Assembly: GCF_029227915.1 (NCBI RefSeq)
Contig: NC_079876.1
Location: 8,000,001 to 8,064,000, forward strand
DNA length: 64,000 nt
Direction of reading: 5' to 3'
Source: Hydractinia symbiolongicarpus
Taxonomy: Eukaryota; Cnidaria; Hydrozoa; Anthoathecata; Hydractiniidae
The notes beneath the pieces were generated by a model. That model saw nothing but the letters and a program-made list of their open reading frames with translations, searched no databases and was not told the origin of the DNA. Positions 40,101-53,000 of this stretch are shown one piece after another (position 1 is the first letter of the stretch; every line of letters starts with the position of its first letter). A program made the translations under genes and the position numbers.

Positions 40101-43100
40101 TTAAAAATGTTTTCATTTTTGATGAGACGCTGAATAAAAGAAGTTTAATCGCCGGCAAACGAAAACCCGCCATTTCCCGTAAACCCCGGACTCGGCCCGT
40201 ATAGTCAAAAGTATACAAAGAAATTACCCAGGGAGTAAACTCATTTTCCGAACGATTTTTTAAATTATTTCTTCACCACTACAACGCATGAGACTTGTAG
40301 TTTTTAAAAATGTTTTCATTTTTGATGTGACGCTGAATAAAAGAAGTTTAATCTCCGGCAAACGAAAACCCGCGATTTCCCGTAAATCCCTGGCTTGGCC
40401 CGTGTAGTCGAATGTATACAAAGAAAGTACCCTGTGAGTAAACTCATTTCCAAAACGATTTTTTAAATTATCTTTTCACCAATAAAACGCATGAGACTTG
40501 TAGTTTTTAAAAATGTTTTCATTTTTGATGAGACGCTTAATGAAAGAGGTTTAATCGCCGGCAAACGAAATCCCGCGTTTTCCCGTAAATCCGGGGCTTG
40601 GCCCGTATAGTCGAATGTATACAAAGAAAGTACCCAGGGAGTAAACTCATTTCCCGAACGATTTTTTAAATTTTTTTTTCACCACTAAAACGAATGAGAC
40701 TTGTAGTTTTCAAAAATGTTTTCATTTTTGATGAGACGCTTATTAAAAGAGGTTTATTCGCCGGCAAACGAAATCCCGCGATTTCCCGTAAATCCCTGGC
40801 TTGGCCCGTATAGTCGAATGTATACAAAGAAAGTACCCTGTGGGTAAACTCATTTCCAAATCGATTTTTTAAATTATCTTTTCACCAATAAAACACATGA
40901 GACTTGTAGTTTATAAATATGTTTTCATTTTTGATGAGACGCTGAATAAAAGTAGTTTAAACGCCGGCAAACGAAAACCCGCGATTTCCCGTAAATCCCG
41001 GACTCGGCCCGTATAGTCAAAAGTATACAAAGAAAGTACCCAGGGAGTAAACTCATTTCCCGAACGATTTTTTAAATTATTATTTCACCACTAAAACCCA
41101 TGAGACTTATAGTTTTTAAAAATGTTTTCATTTTTGATAAGACGCTGAATAAAAGAAGTTTAATCGCCGGCAAACGAAAACCCGCCATTTCCCGTAAACC
41201 CCGGACTCGGCCCGTATAGTCAAAAGTATACAAAGAAATTACCCAGGGAGTAAACTCATTTTCCAAACGAATTTTTAAATTATTTTTTCACCACTACAAC
41301 GCATGAGACTTGTAGTTTTCAAAAATGTTTTCATTTTTGATGAGACGCTGAATAAAAGAAGTTTAATCGCCCTCAAACGAAAATCCGCGATTTCCCGTAA
41401 ATCCCGGACTCGGCCCGTATAGTCCAAAGAATACAAAGAAAGTACCCAGGGAGTAAACTCATTTCCCGAACGATTTTTTAAAGTATTTTTTCACCACTAA
41501 AACGCATGAGACTTGTAGTTTTCAAAAATGTTTTCATTTTTGATGAGACGCTAGAGGTTTAATCGCCGGCAAACGAAATCCCGCGATTTCCCGTAAATCG
41601 CGGGCTTGGCCCGTATAGTCGAATGTATACAAAGAAAGTACCCAGGGACTCATTTCCCGAACGATTTTTTAATTTTTTTTTTTCACCACTAAAACGCATG
41701 ATACTTGAAGTTTTCAAAAATGTTTTCATTTTTGATGAGACGGTTAATGAAAGAAGTTTAATCGCCGGCAAACGAAATCCCGCGATTTCCCGTAAATCCC
41801 GGGCTTGGCCCGTATAGTCGAATTTATACAAAGAAAGTACCCAGTGAGTAAACTCATTTCCCGAACGATTTTTTAATTTTTTTTCTTACCACTAAAACGC
41901 ATGAGACTTGTAGTTTTCAAAAATGTTTTCATTTTTGATGAGACGGTTAATGAAAGAAGTTTAATCGCCGGCAAACGAAAACCCGCGATTTCCCGTAAAT
42001 CCCGGGCTTGGCCCGTATAGTCGAATGTATACAAAGAAAGTACCCTGTGAGTAAACTCATTTCCCGAACGTTTTTTTAAATTATTTTTTCACCACTAAAA
42101 CGCATTAGACTTGTAGTTTTCAGAAATGTTTTCATTTTTGATGAGACGCTTAATGAAAGTGGTTTAATCGCCAGCAAAGGAAAACCCGCGATTTCCCGTA
42201 ATTTCCTGGCTTGGCCCGTATAGTCGAATGTATACAAAGAAAGTACCCTGTGAGTAAACTCTTTTCCAAAACGATTTTTTAAATTATCTTTTCACCAATA
42301 AAACGCATGAGACTTGTTGTTTTTAAAAATGTTTTCATTTTTGATGAGACGCTGAATAAAAGAAGTTTAATCGCCGGCAAACGAAAACCCGCCATTTCCC
42401 GTAAACCCCGGACTCGGCCCGTATAGTCAAAAGTATACAAAGAAATTACCCAGGGAGTAAACTCATTTTCCGAACGATTTTTTAAATTATTTCTTCACCA
42501 CTACAACGCATGAGACTTGTAGTTTTTAAAAATGTTTTCATTTTTGATGAGACGCTGAATAAAAGTAGTTTAATCGCCGGCAAACGAAAACCCGCCATTT
42601 CCCGTAAACCCCGGACTCGGCCCGTATAGTCAAAGGTATGCAAAAAGAAATTACCCAAGGAGTAAACTCATTTTCCGAACGATTTTTTAAATTATTTCTT
42701 CACCACTACAACGCATGAGACTTGTAGTTTTTAAAAATGTTTTCATTTTTGATGTGACGCTGAATAAAAGAAGTTTAATCGCCGGCAAACGAAAACCCGC
42801 GATTTCCCGTAAATCCCTGGCTTGGCCCGTATAATCGAATGTATACAAAGAAAGTACCCTGTGAGTAAACTCATTTCCAAAACGATTTTTTAAATTATCT
42901 TTTCACCAATAAAACGCATGAGACTTGTAGTTTTTAAAAATGTTTTCATTTTTGATGAGACGCTTAATGAAAGAGGTTTAATCGCCGGCAAACGAAATCC
43001 CGTGTTTTCCCGTAAATCCGGGGCTTGGCCCGTATAGTCGAATGTATACAAGGAAAGTACCCAGGGAGTAAACTCATTTCCCGAACGATTTTTTAAATTT

Positions 43101-46100
43101 TTTTTTCACCACTAAAACGAATGAGACTTGTAGTTTTCAAAAATGAGTTCATTTTTGATGAGACGCTTATTAAAAGAGGTTTAATCGCCGGCAAACGAAA
43201 TCCCGCGATTTCCCGTAAATCCCTGGCTTGGCCCGTATAGTCGAATGTATACAAAGAAAGTACCCTGTGGGTAAACTCATTTCCAAAACGATTTTTTAAA
43301 TTATCTTTTCACCAATAAAACGCATGAGACTTGTAGTTTATAAATATGTTTTCATTTTTGATAAGACGCTAAATAAAAGTAGTTTAAACGCCGGCAAACG
43401 AAAACCCGCGATTTCCCGTAAATCCCGGACTCGGCCCGTATAGTCAAAAGTATACAAAGAAAGTACCCAGGGAGTAAACTCATTTCCCGAACGATTTTTT
43501 AAATTATTATTTCACCACTAAAACCCATGAGACTTATAGTTTTTAAAAATGTTTTCATTTTTGATAAGACGCTGAATAAAAGAAGTTTAATCGCCGGCAA
43601 ACGAGAACCCGCGATTTCCCGTAAATCCCTGGCTTGGCCCGTATAGTCGAATGTATACAAAGAAAGTACCCTGTGAGTAAACTTATTTCCAAAACGATTT
43701 TTTAAATTATCTTTTCACCAATAAAACGCATGAGACTTGTAGTTTTTAAAAATGTTTTCATTTTTGATGAGACGCTTAATGAAAGAGGTTTAATCGCCGG
43801 CAAACGAAATCCCGCGTTTTCCCGTAAATCCGGGGCTTGGCCCGTATAGTCGAATGTATACAAAGAAAGTACCCAGGGAGTAAACTCATTTCCCGAACGA
43901 TTTTTTAAATTTTTTTTTCACCACTAAAACGAATGAGACTTGTAGTTTTCAAAAATGTTTTCATTTTTGATGAGATGCTTATTAAAACAGGTTTAATCGC
44001 CGGCAAACGAAATCCCGCGATTTCCCGTAAATCCCTGGCTTGGCCCGTATAGTCGAATGTATACAAAGAAAGTACCCTGTGGGTAAACTCATTTCCAAAA
44101 CGATTTTTTAAATTATCTTTTCACCAATAAAACGCATGAGACTTGTAGTTTATAAATATGTTTTCATTTTTGATGAGACGCTGAATAAAAGTATTTTAAA
44201 CGCCGGCAAACGAAAACCCGCGATTTCCCGTAAATCCCGGACTCGGCCCGTATAGTCAAAAGTATACAAAGAAAGTACCCAGGGAGTAAACTCATTTCCC
44301 GAATGATTTTTTAAATTATTATTTCACCACTAAAACCCATGAGACTTATAGTTTTTAAAAATGTTTTCATTTTTGATAAGACGCTGAATAAAAGAAGTTT
44401 AATCGCCGGCAAACGAAAACCCGCCATTTCCCGTAAACCCCGGACTCGGCCCGTATAGTCAAAAGTATACAAAGAAATTACCCAGGGAGTAAACTCATTT
44501 TCCAAACGATTTTTTAAATTTTTTTTTCACCACTACAACGCATGAGACTTGTAGTTTTTAAAAATGTTTTCATTTTTGATGAGACGCTGAATAAAAGAAG
44601 TTTAATCGCCGGCGAACGAAAACCCGCCATTTCCCGTAAACCCCGGAATCGGCCCGTATAGTCAAAAGTATACAAAGAAAGTACCCAGGGAGTAAACTCA
44701 TTTTCCGAACGATTTTTTAAATTATTTTTTCACCACTACAACGCATGAGACTTGTAGTTTTCAAAAATGTTTTCATTTTTGATGAGACGCTGAATAAAAG
44801 AAGTTTAATCGCCCTCAAACGAAAATCCGCGATTTCCCGTAAATCCCGGACTCGGCCCGTATAGTCCAAAGAATACAAAGAAGGTACCCAGGGAGTAAAC
44901 TCATTTCCCGATCGAGTTTTTAAAGTATTTTTTCACCACTAAAACGCATGAGACTTGTAGTTTTCAAAAAGGTTTTCATTTTTGATGAGACGCTAGAGGT
45001 TTAATCGCCGGCAAACGAAATCCCGCGATTTCCCGTAAATCCCGGGCTTGGCCCGTATAATCGAATGTATACAAAGAAAGTACCCAGGGAGTAAACTCAT
45101 TTCCCGAACGATTTTTTAATTTTTTTTTTCACCACTAAAACGCATGATACTTGAAGTTTTCAAAAATGTTTTCATTTTTGATGAGACGGTTAATGAAAGA
45201 AGTTTAATCGCCGGCAAACGAAATCCCGCGATTTCCCGTAAATCCCGGGCTTGACCCGTATAGTCGAATGTATACAAAGAAAGTACCCAGTGAGTAAACT
45301 CATTTCCCGAACGATTTTTTAATTTTTTTTCTTACCACTAAAACGCATGAGACTTGTAGTTTTCAAAAATGTTTTCATTTTTGATGAGACGGTTAATGAA
45401 AGAAGTTTAATCGCCGGCAAACGAAAACCCGCGATTTCCCGTAAATCCCGGGCTTGGCCCGTATAGTCGAATGTATACAAAGAAAGTACCCTGTGAGTAA
45501 ACTCATTTCCCGAACGATTTTTTAAATTATTTTTTCACCACTAAAACGCATGAGACTTGTAGTTTTCAGAAATGTTTTCATTTTTGATGAGACGCTTAAT
45601 GAAAGTGGTTTAATCGCCAGCAAACGAAAACCCGCGATTTCCCGTAAATTCCTGGCTTGGCCCGTATAGTCGAATGTATACAAAGAAAGTCCCCTGTGAG
45701 TAAACTCATTTCCAAAACGATTTTTTAAATTATCTTTTCACCAATAAAACGCATGAGACTTGTAGTTTTTAAAAATGTTTTCATTTTTGATGAGACGCTG
45801 ATTAAAAGAAGTTTAATCGCCGGCAAACGAAAACCCGCCATTTCCCGTAAACCCCGGACTCGGCCCGTATAGTCAAAAGTATACAAAGAAATTACCCAGG
45901 GAGTAAACTCATTTTCCGAACGATTTTTATAAATTATTCTTCACCACTACAACGCATGAGACTTGTAGTTTTCAAAAATGTTTTCATTTTTGATGAGACG
46001 CTAGAGGTTTAATCGCCGGCAAACGAAATCCCGCGATTTCCCGTAAATCGCGGGCTTGGCCCGTATAGTCGAATGTATACAAAGAAAGTACCCAGGGACT

Positions 46101-49100
46101 CATTTCCCGAACGATTTTTTAATTTTTTTTTTCACCACTAAAACGCATGATACTTGAAGTTTTCAAAAATGTTTTCATTTTTGATGAGACAGTTAATGAA
46201 AGAAGTTTAATCGCCGGCAAACGAAATCCCGCGATTTCCCGTAAATCCCGGGCTTGGCCCGTATAGTCGAATGTATACAAAGAAAGTACCCAGTGAGTAA
46301 ACTCATTTCCCGAACGATTTTTTAATTTTTTTTCTTACCACTAAAACGCATGAGACTTGTAGTTTTCAAAAATGTTTTCATTTTTGATGAGACGGTTAAT
46401 GAAAGAAGTTTAATCGCCGGCAAACGAAAACCCGCGATTTCCCGTAAATCCCGGGCTTGGCCCGTATAGTCGAATGTATACAAAGAAAGTACCCTGTGAG
46501 TAAACTCATTTCCCGAACGATTTTTTAAATTATTTTTTCACCACTAAAACGCATGAGACTTGTAGTTTTCAGAAATGTTTTCATTTTTGATGAGACGCTT
46601 AATGAAAGTGGTTTAATCGCCAGCAAAGGAAAACCTGCGATTTCCCGTAAATTCCAGGCTTGGCCCGTATAGTCGAATGTATACAAAGAAAGTACCCTGT
46701 GAGTAAACTCATTTCCAAAACGATTTTTTAAATTATCTTTTCACCAATAAAACGCATGAGACTTGTAGTTTTTAAAAATGTTTTCATTTTTGATGAGACG
46801 CTGAATAAAAGAAGTTTAATCGCCGGCAAACGAAAACCCGCCATTTCCCGTAAACCCCGGACTCGGCCCGTATAGTCAAAAGTATACAAAGAAATTACCC
46901 AGGGAGTAAACTCATTTTCCGAACGATTTTTTAAATTATTTCTTCACCACTACAACGCATGAGACTTGTAGTTTTTAAAAATGTTTTCATTTTTGATGAG
47001 ACGCTGAATAAAAGTAGTTTAATCGCCGGCAAACGAAAACCCGCCATTTCCCGTAAACCCCGGACTCGGCCCGTATAGTCAAAAGTATGCAAAAAGAAAT
47101 TACCCAGGGAGTAAACTCATTTTCCGAACGATTTTTTAAATTATTTCTTCACCACTACAACGCATGAGACTTGTAGTTTTCAAAAATGTTTTCATTTTTG
47201 ATGTGACGCTGAATAAAAGAAGTTTAATCGCCGGCAAACGAAAACCCGCGATTTCCCGTAAATCCCTGGCTTGGCCCGTATAGTCGAATGTATACAAAGA
47301 AAGTACCCTGTGAGTAAACTCATTTCCAAAACGATTTTTTAAATTATCTTTTCACCAATAAAACGCATGAGACTTGTAGTTTTTAAAAATGTTTTCATTT
47401 TTGATGAGACGCTTAATGAAAGAGGTTTAATCGCCGGCAAACGAAATCCCGTGTTTTCCCGTAAATCCGGGGCTTGGCCCGTATAGTCGAATGTATACAA
47501 GGAAAGTACCCAGGGAGTAAACTCATTTCCCGAACGATTTTTTAAATTTTTTTTTCACCACTAAAACGAATGAGACTTGTAGTTTTCAAAAATGTTTTCA
47601 TTTTTGATGAGACGCTTATTAAAAGAGGTTTAATCGCCGGCAAACGAAATCCCGCGATTTCCCGTAAATCCCTGGCTTGGCCCGTATAGTCGAATGTATA
47701 CAAAGAAAGTACCCTGTGGGTAAACTCATTTCCAAAACGACATTTTAAATTATCTTTTCACCAATAAAACGCATGAGACTTGTAGTTTATAAATATGTTT
47801 TCATTTTTGATGAGACGCTGAATAAAAGTAGTTTAAACGCCGGCAAACGAAAACCCGCGATTTCCCGTAAATCCCGGACTCGGCCCGTATAGTCAAAAGT
47901 ATACAAAGAAAGTACCCAGGGAGTAAACTCATTTCCCGAACGATTTTTTAAATTATTATTTCACCACTAAAACCCATGAGACTTATAGTTTTTAAAAATG
48001 TTTTCATTTTTGATGAGACGCTTAATGAAAGAGGTTTAATCGCCGGCAAACGAAATCCCGCGTTTTCCCGTAAATCCGGGGCTTGGCCCGTATAGTCGAA
48101 TGTATACAAAGAAAGCACCCAGGGAGTAAACTCATTTCCCGAACGATTTTTTAAATTTTTTTTTCACCACTAAAACGAATGAGACTTGTAGTTTTCAAAA
48201 ATGTTTTCATTTTTGATGAGATGCTTATTAAAAGAGGTTTAATCGCCGGCAAACGAAATCCCGCGATTTCCCGTAAATCCCTGGCTTGGCCCGTATAGTC
48301 GAATGTATACAAAGAAAGTACCCTGTGGGTAAACTCATTTCCAAAACGATTTTTTAAATTATCTTTTCACCAATAAAACGCATGAGACTTGTAGTTTATA
48401 AATATGTTTTCATTTTTGATGAGACGCTGAATAAAAGTAGTTTAAACGCCGGCAAACGAAAACCCGCGATTTCCCGTAAATCCCGGACTCGGCCTGTATA
48501 GTCAAAAGTATACAAAGAAAGTACCCAGGGAATAAACTCATTTCCCGAACGATTTTTTAAATTATTATTTCACCACTAAAACCCATGAGACTTATAGTTT
48601 TTAAAAATGTTTTCATTTTTGATGAGACGCTTAATGAAAGAGGTTTAATCGCCGGCAAACGAAATCCCGCGTTTTCCCGTAAATCCGGGGCTTGGCCCGT
48701 ATAGTCGAATGTATACAAAGAAAGCACCCAGGGAGTAAACTCATTTCCCGAACGATTTTTTAAATTTTTTTTTCACCACTAAAACGAATGAGACTTGTAG
48801 TTTTCAAAAATGTTTTCATTTTTGATGAGATGCTTATTAAAAGAGGTTTAATCGCCGGCAAACGAAATCCCGCGATTTCCCGTAAATCCCTGGCTTGGCC
48901 CGTATAGTCGAATGTATACAAAGAAAGTACCCTGTGGGTAAACTCATTTCCAAAACGATTTTTTAAATTATCTTTTCACCAATAAAACGCATGAGACTTG
49001 TAGTTTATAAATATGTTTTCATTTTTGATGAGACGCTGAATAAAAGTATTTTAAACGCCGGCAAACGAAAACCCGCGATTTCCCGTAAATCCCGGACTCG

Positions 49101-49664
49101 GCCCGTATAGTCAAAAGTATACAAAGAAAGTACCCAGGGAGTAAACTCATTTCCCGAACGATTTTTTAAATTATTATTTCACCACTAAAACCCATGAGAC
49201 TTATAGTTTTTAAAAATGTTTTCATTTTTGATAAGACGCTGAATAAAAGAAGTTTAATCGCCGGCAAACGAAAACCCGCCATTTCCCGTAAACCCCGGAC
49301 TCGGCCCGTATAGTCAAAAGTATACAAAGAAATTACCCAGGGAGTAAACTCATTTTCCAAACGATTTTTTAAATTTTTTTTTCACCACTACAACGCATGA
49401 GACTTGTAGTTTTTAAAAATGTTTTCATTTTTGATGAGACGCTGAATAAAAGAAGTTTAATCGCCGGCGAACGAAAACCCGCCATTTCCCGTAAACCCCG
49501 GACTCGGCCCGTATAGTCAAAAGTATACAAAGAAAGTACCCAGGGAGTAAACTCATTTTCCGCACGATTTTTTAAATTATTTTTTCACCACTACAACGCA
49601 TGAGACTTGTAGTTTTCAAAAATGTTTACATTTTTGATGAGACGCTGAATAAAAGAAGTTTAAT
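37131..49664 (-). repeat. Large higher-order ladder marked by a CGCCCTCAAACG monomer
   Basis: The variant monomer CGCCCTCAAACGAAAATCC lies at 37131, 39143, 41368, 44810 and 49665, spacings of 2012, 2225, 3442 and 4855 bp (close to 10, 11, 17 and 24 monomers). Each is followed by the same cassette: GTCCAAAGAATAC, TTAAAGTATTTTTTC, a short GACGCTAGAGG monomer and GACGGTTAATGAAAG monomers. The interval between markers grows along the array by internal duplication of CCCTGTGAG/CCCTGTGGG class 1 monomers. Confidence 0.82.
47411..49240 (-). repeat. Three copies of a 610-bp trimer nested in the ladder
   Basis: GCTTAATGAAAGAGGTTTAA begins copies at 47411, 48021 and 48631, and CCCTGTGGGTAAAC lies at 610-bp spacing (about 47714, 48324, 48934). 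Copies 2 and 3 share AAAGCACCCAGG. Copy 3 alone has AAAAGTATTTTAAACG, a variant also present near 44190. Confidence 0.88.
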
Positions 49665-51500
49665 CGCCCTCAAACGAAAATCCGCAATTTCCCGTAAATC
49701 CCGGACTCGGCCCGTATAGTCCAAAGAATACAAAGAAGGTACCCAGGGAGTAAACTCATTTCCCGATCGAGTTTTTAAAGTATTTTTTCACCACTAAAAC
49801 GCATGAGACTTGTAGTTTTCAAAAAGGTTTTCATTTTTGATGAGACGCTAGAGGTTTAATCGCCGGCAAACGAAATCCCGCGATTTCCCGTAAATCCCGG
49901 GCTTGGCCCGTATAGTCGAATGTATACAAAGAAAGTACCCAGTGAGTAAACTCATTTCCCGAACGATTTTTTAATTTTTTTTCTTACCACTAAAACGCAT
50001 GAGACTTGTAGTTTTCAAAAATGTTTTCATTTTTGATGAGACGGTTAATGAAAGAAGTTTAATCGCCGGCAAACGAAAACCCGCGATTTCCCGTAAATCC
50101 CGGGCTTGGCCCGTATAGTCGAATGTATACAAAGAAAGTACCCTGTGAGTAAACTCATTTCCCGAACGATTTTTTAAATTATTTTTTCACCACTAAAACG
50201 CATGAGACTTGTAGTTTTCAGAAATGTTTTCATTTTTGATGAGACGCTTAATGAAAGTGGTTTAATCGCCAGCAAACGAAAACCCGCGATTTCCCGTAAA
50301 TTCCTGGCTTGGCCCGTATAGTCGAATGTATACAAAGAAAGTACCCTGTGAGTAAACTCATTTCCAAAACGATTTTTTAAATTATCTTTTCACCATTAAA
50401 ACGCATGAGACTTGTAGTTTTTAAAAATGTTTTCATTTTTGATGAGACGCTGATTAAAAGAAGTTTAATCGCCGGCAAACGAAAACCCGCCATTTCCCGT
50501 AAACCCCGGACTCGGCCCGTATAGTCAAAAGTATACAAAGAGATTACCCAGGGAGTAAACTCATTTTCCGAACGATTTTTTAAATTATTTCTTCACCACT
50601 ACAACGCATGAGACTTGTAGTTTTAAAAAATGTTTTCATTTTTGATGAGACGCTGAATAAAAGTAGTTTAATCGCCGGCAAACGAAAACCCGCCATTTCC
50701 GTAAACCCCGGACTCGGCCCGTATAGTCAAAAGTATAAAAAGAAATTACCCAGGGAGTAAACTCATTTTCCGAACGATTTTTATAAATTATTCTTCACCA
50801 CTACAACGCATGAGACTTGTAGTTTTTAAAAATGTTTTCATTTTTGATGTGACGCTGAATAAAAGAAGTTTAATCGCCGGCAAACGAAAACCCGCGATTT
50901 CCCGTAAATCCCTGGCTTGGCCCGTATAGTCGATTGTATACAAAGAAAGTACCCTGTAAGTAAACTCATTTCCAAAACGATTTTTTAAATTATCTTTTCA
51001 CCAATAAAACGCATGAGACTTGTAGTTTTTAAAAATGTTTTCATTTTTGATGAGACGCTTATTAAAAGAGGTTTAATCGCCGGCAAACAAAATCCCGCGA
51101 TTTCCCGTAAATCCCTGGCTTGGCCCGTATAGTCGAATGTATACAAAGAAAGTACCCTGTGGGTAAACTCATTTCCAAAACGATTTTTTAAATTATCTTT
51201 TCACCAATAAAACGCATGAGACTTGTAGTTTATAAATATGTTTTCATTTTTGATGAGACGCTGAATAAAAGTAGTTTAAACGCCGGCAAACGAAAACCCG
51301 CGATTTCCCGTAAATCCCGGACTCGGCCCGTATAGTCAAAAGTATACAAAGAAATTACCCAGGGAGTAAACTCATTTTCCGAACGATTTTTTAAATTATT
51401 TTTTCACCACTAAAACGCATGAGACTTGTAGTTTTCAGAAATGTTTTCATTTTTGATGAGACGCTTAATGAAAGTGGTTTAATCGCCAGCAAACGAAAAC
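49665..51500 (-). repeat. Satellite continuing the ladder cassette, one monomer shorter
   Basis: The order matches 44.8-46.7 kb (GAAGGTACCC, GATCGAGTTTTTAAAG, AAAAAGGTTTTC). The GGGAGTAAAC / GACGGTTAATG monomer at about 45.08-45.29 kb is absent after 49.92 kb. The sequence goes straight to CCCAGTGAGTAAAC. Confidence 0.75.
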
Positions 51501-53000
51501 CCGCGATTTCCCGTAAATTCCTGGCTTGGCCCGTATAGTCGAATGTATACAAAGAAAGTACCCTGTGAGTAAACTCATTTCCAAAACGATTTTTTAAATT
51601 ATCTTTTCACCAATAAAACGCATGAGACTTGTAGTTTTTAAAAATGTTTTCATTTTTGATGTGACGCTGAATAAAAGAAGTTTAATCGCCGGAAAACGAA
51701 AACCTGCGATTTCCCGTAAATCCCTGGCTTGGCCCGTATAGTCGAATGTATACAAAGAAAGTACGATTTTTTAAATTATCTTTTCACCAATAAAACGCAT
51801 GAGACTTGTAGTTTTTAAAAATGTTTTCATTTTTGATGAGACGCTTATTAAAAGAGGTTTAATCGCCTGCAAACGAAATCCCGCGATTTCCCGTAAATCC
51901 CTGGCTTGGCCCGTATAGTCGAATGTATACAAAGAAAGTACCCAGGGAGTAAACTCATTTCCCGAACGATTTTTTAAAATATTTTTTCACCACTAAAACG
52001 AATGAGACTTGTAGTTTTTAAAAATGTTTTCATTTTTGATGAGACGCTGAATAAAAGAAGTTTAATCGACGGCAAACGAAAACATGCCATTTCCCGTAAA
52101 TCCCGGACTCGGCCCGTATAGTCAAAAGTATACAAAGAAATTACCCAGGGAGTAAACTCATTTTCCGAACGATTTTTTAAATTATTTTTTCACCACTACA
52201 ACGCATGAGACTTGTAGTTTTTAAAAATGTTTTCATTTTTGATGAGACGCTGAATAAAAGAAGTTTAATCGCCGGCAAACGAAAATCCGCAATTTCCCGT
52301 AAATCCCGGACTCGGCCCGTATAGTCCAAAGAATACAAAGAAAGTACCCAGGGAGTAAACTCATTTCCCGAACGATTTTTTAAAGTATTTTTTCACCACT
52401 AAAACGCATGAGACTTGTAGTTTTCAGAAATGTTTTCATTTTTGATGAGACGCTTAATGAAAGTGGTTTAATCGCCAGCAAAGGAAAACCCGCGATTTCC
52501 CGTAAATTCCTGGCTTGGCCCGTATAGTCGAATGTATACAAAGAAAGTACCCTGTGAGTAAACTCATTTCCAAAACGATTTTTTAAATTATCTTTTCACC
52601 AATAAAACGCATGAGACTTGTAGTTTTTAAAAATGTTTTCATTTTTGATGTGACGCTGAATAAAAGAAGTTTAATCGCCGGCAAACGAAAACCCGCGATT
52701 TCCCGTAAATCCCTGGCTTGGCCCGTATAGTCGAATGTATACAAAGAAAGTACGATTTTTTAAATTATCTTTTCACCAATAAAACGCATGAGACTTGTAG
52801 TTTTTAAAAATGTTTTCATTTTTGATTAGACGCTGAATAAAAGAAGTTTAATCGCCGGCAAACGAAAATCCGCGATTTCCCGTAAATCCCGGACTCGGCC
52901 CGTATAGTCCAAAGAATACAAAGAAAGTACCCAGGGAGTAAACTCATTTCCCGAACGATTTTTTAAAGTATTTTTTCACCACTAAAACGCATGAGACTTG
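51501..53000 (-). repeat. Satellite with two copies of a 26-bp-deletion monomer
   Basis: AAAGTACGATTTTTTAAATT at about 51768 and 52747 joins GTAC directly to GATTTTTT. This removes 26 bp that normally include CTGTGAGTAAACTC. The two seams are identical and 979 bp apart, within longer similar segments, so one deletion was later duplicated. Confidence 0.8.
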
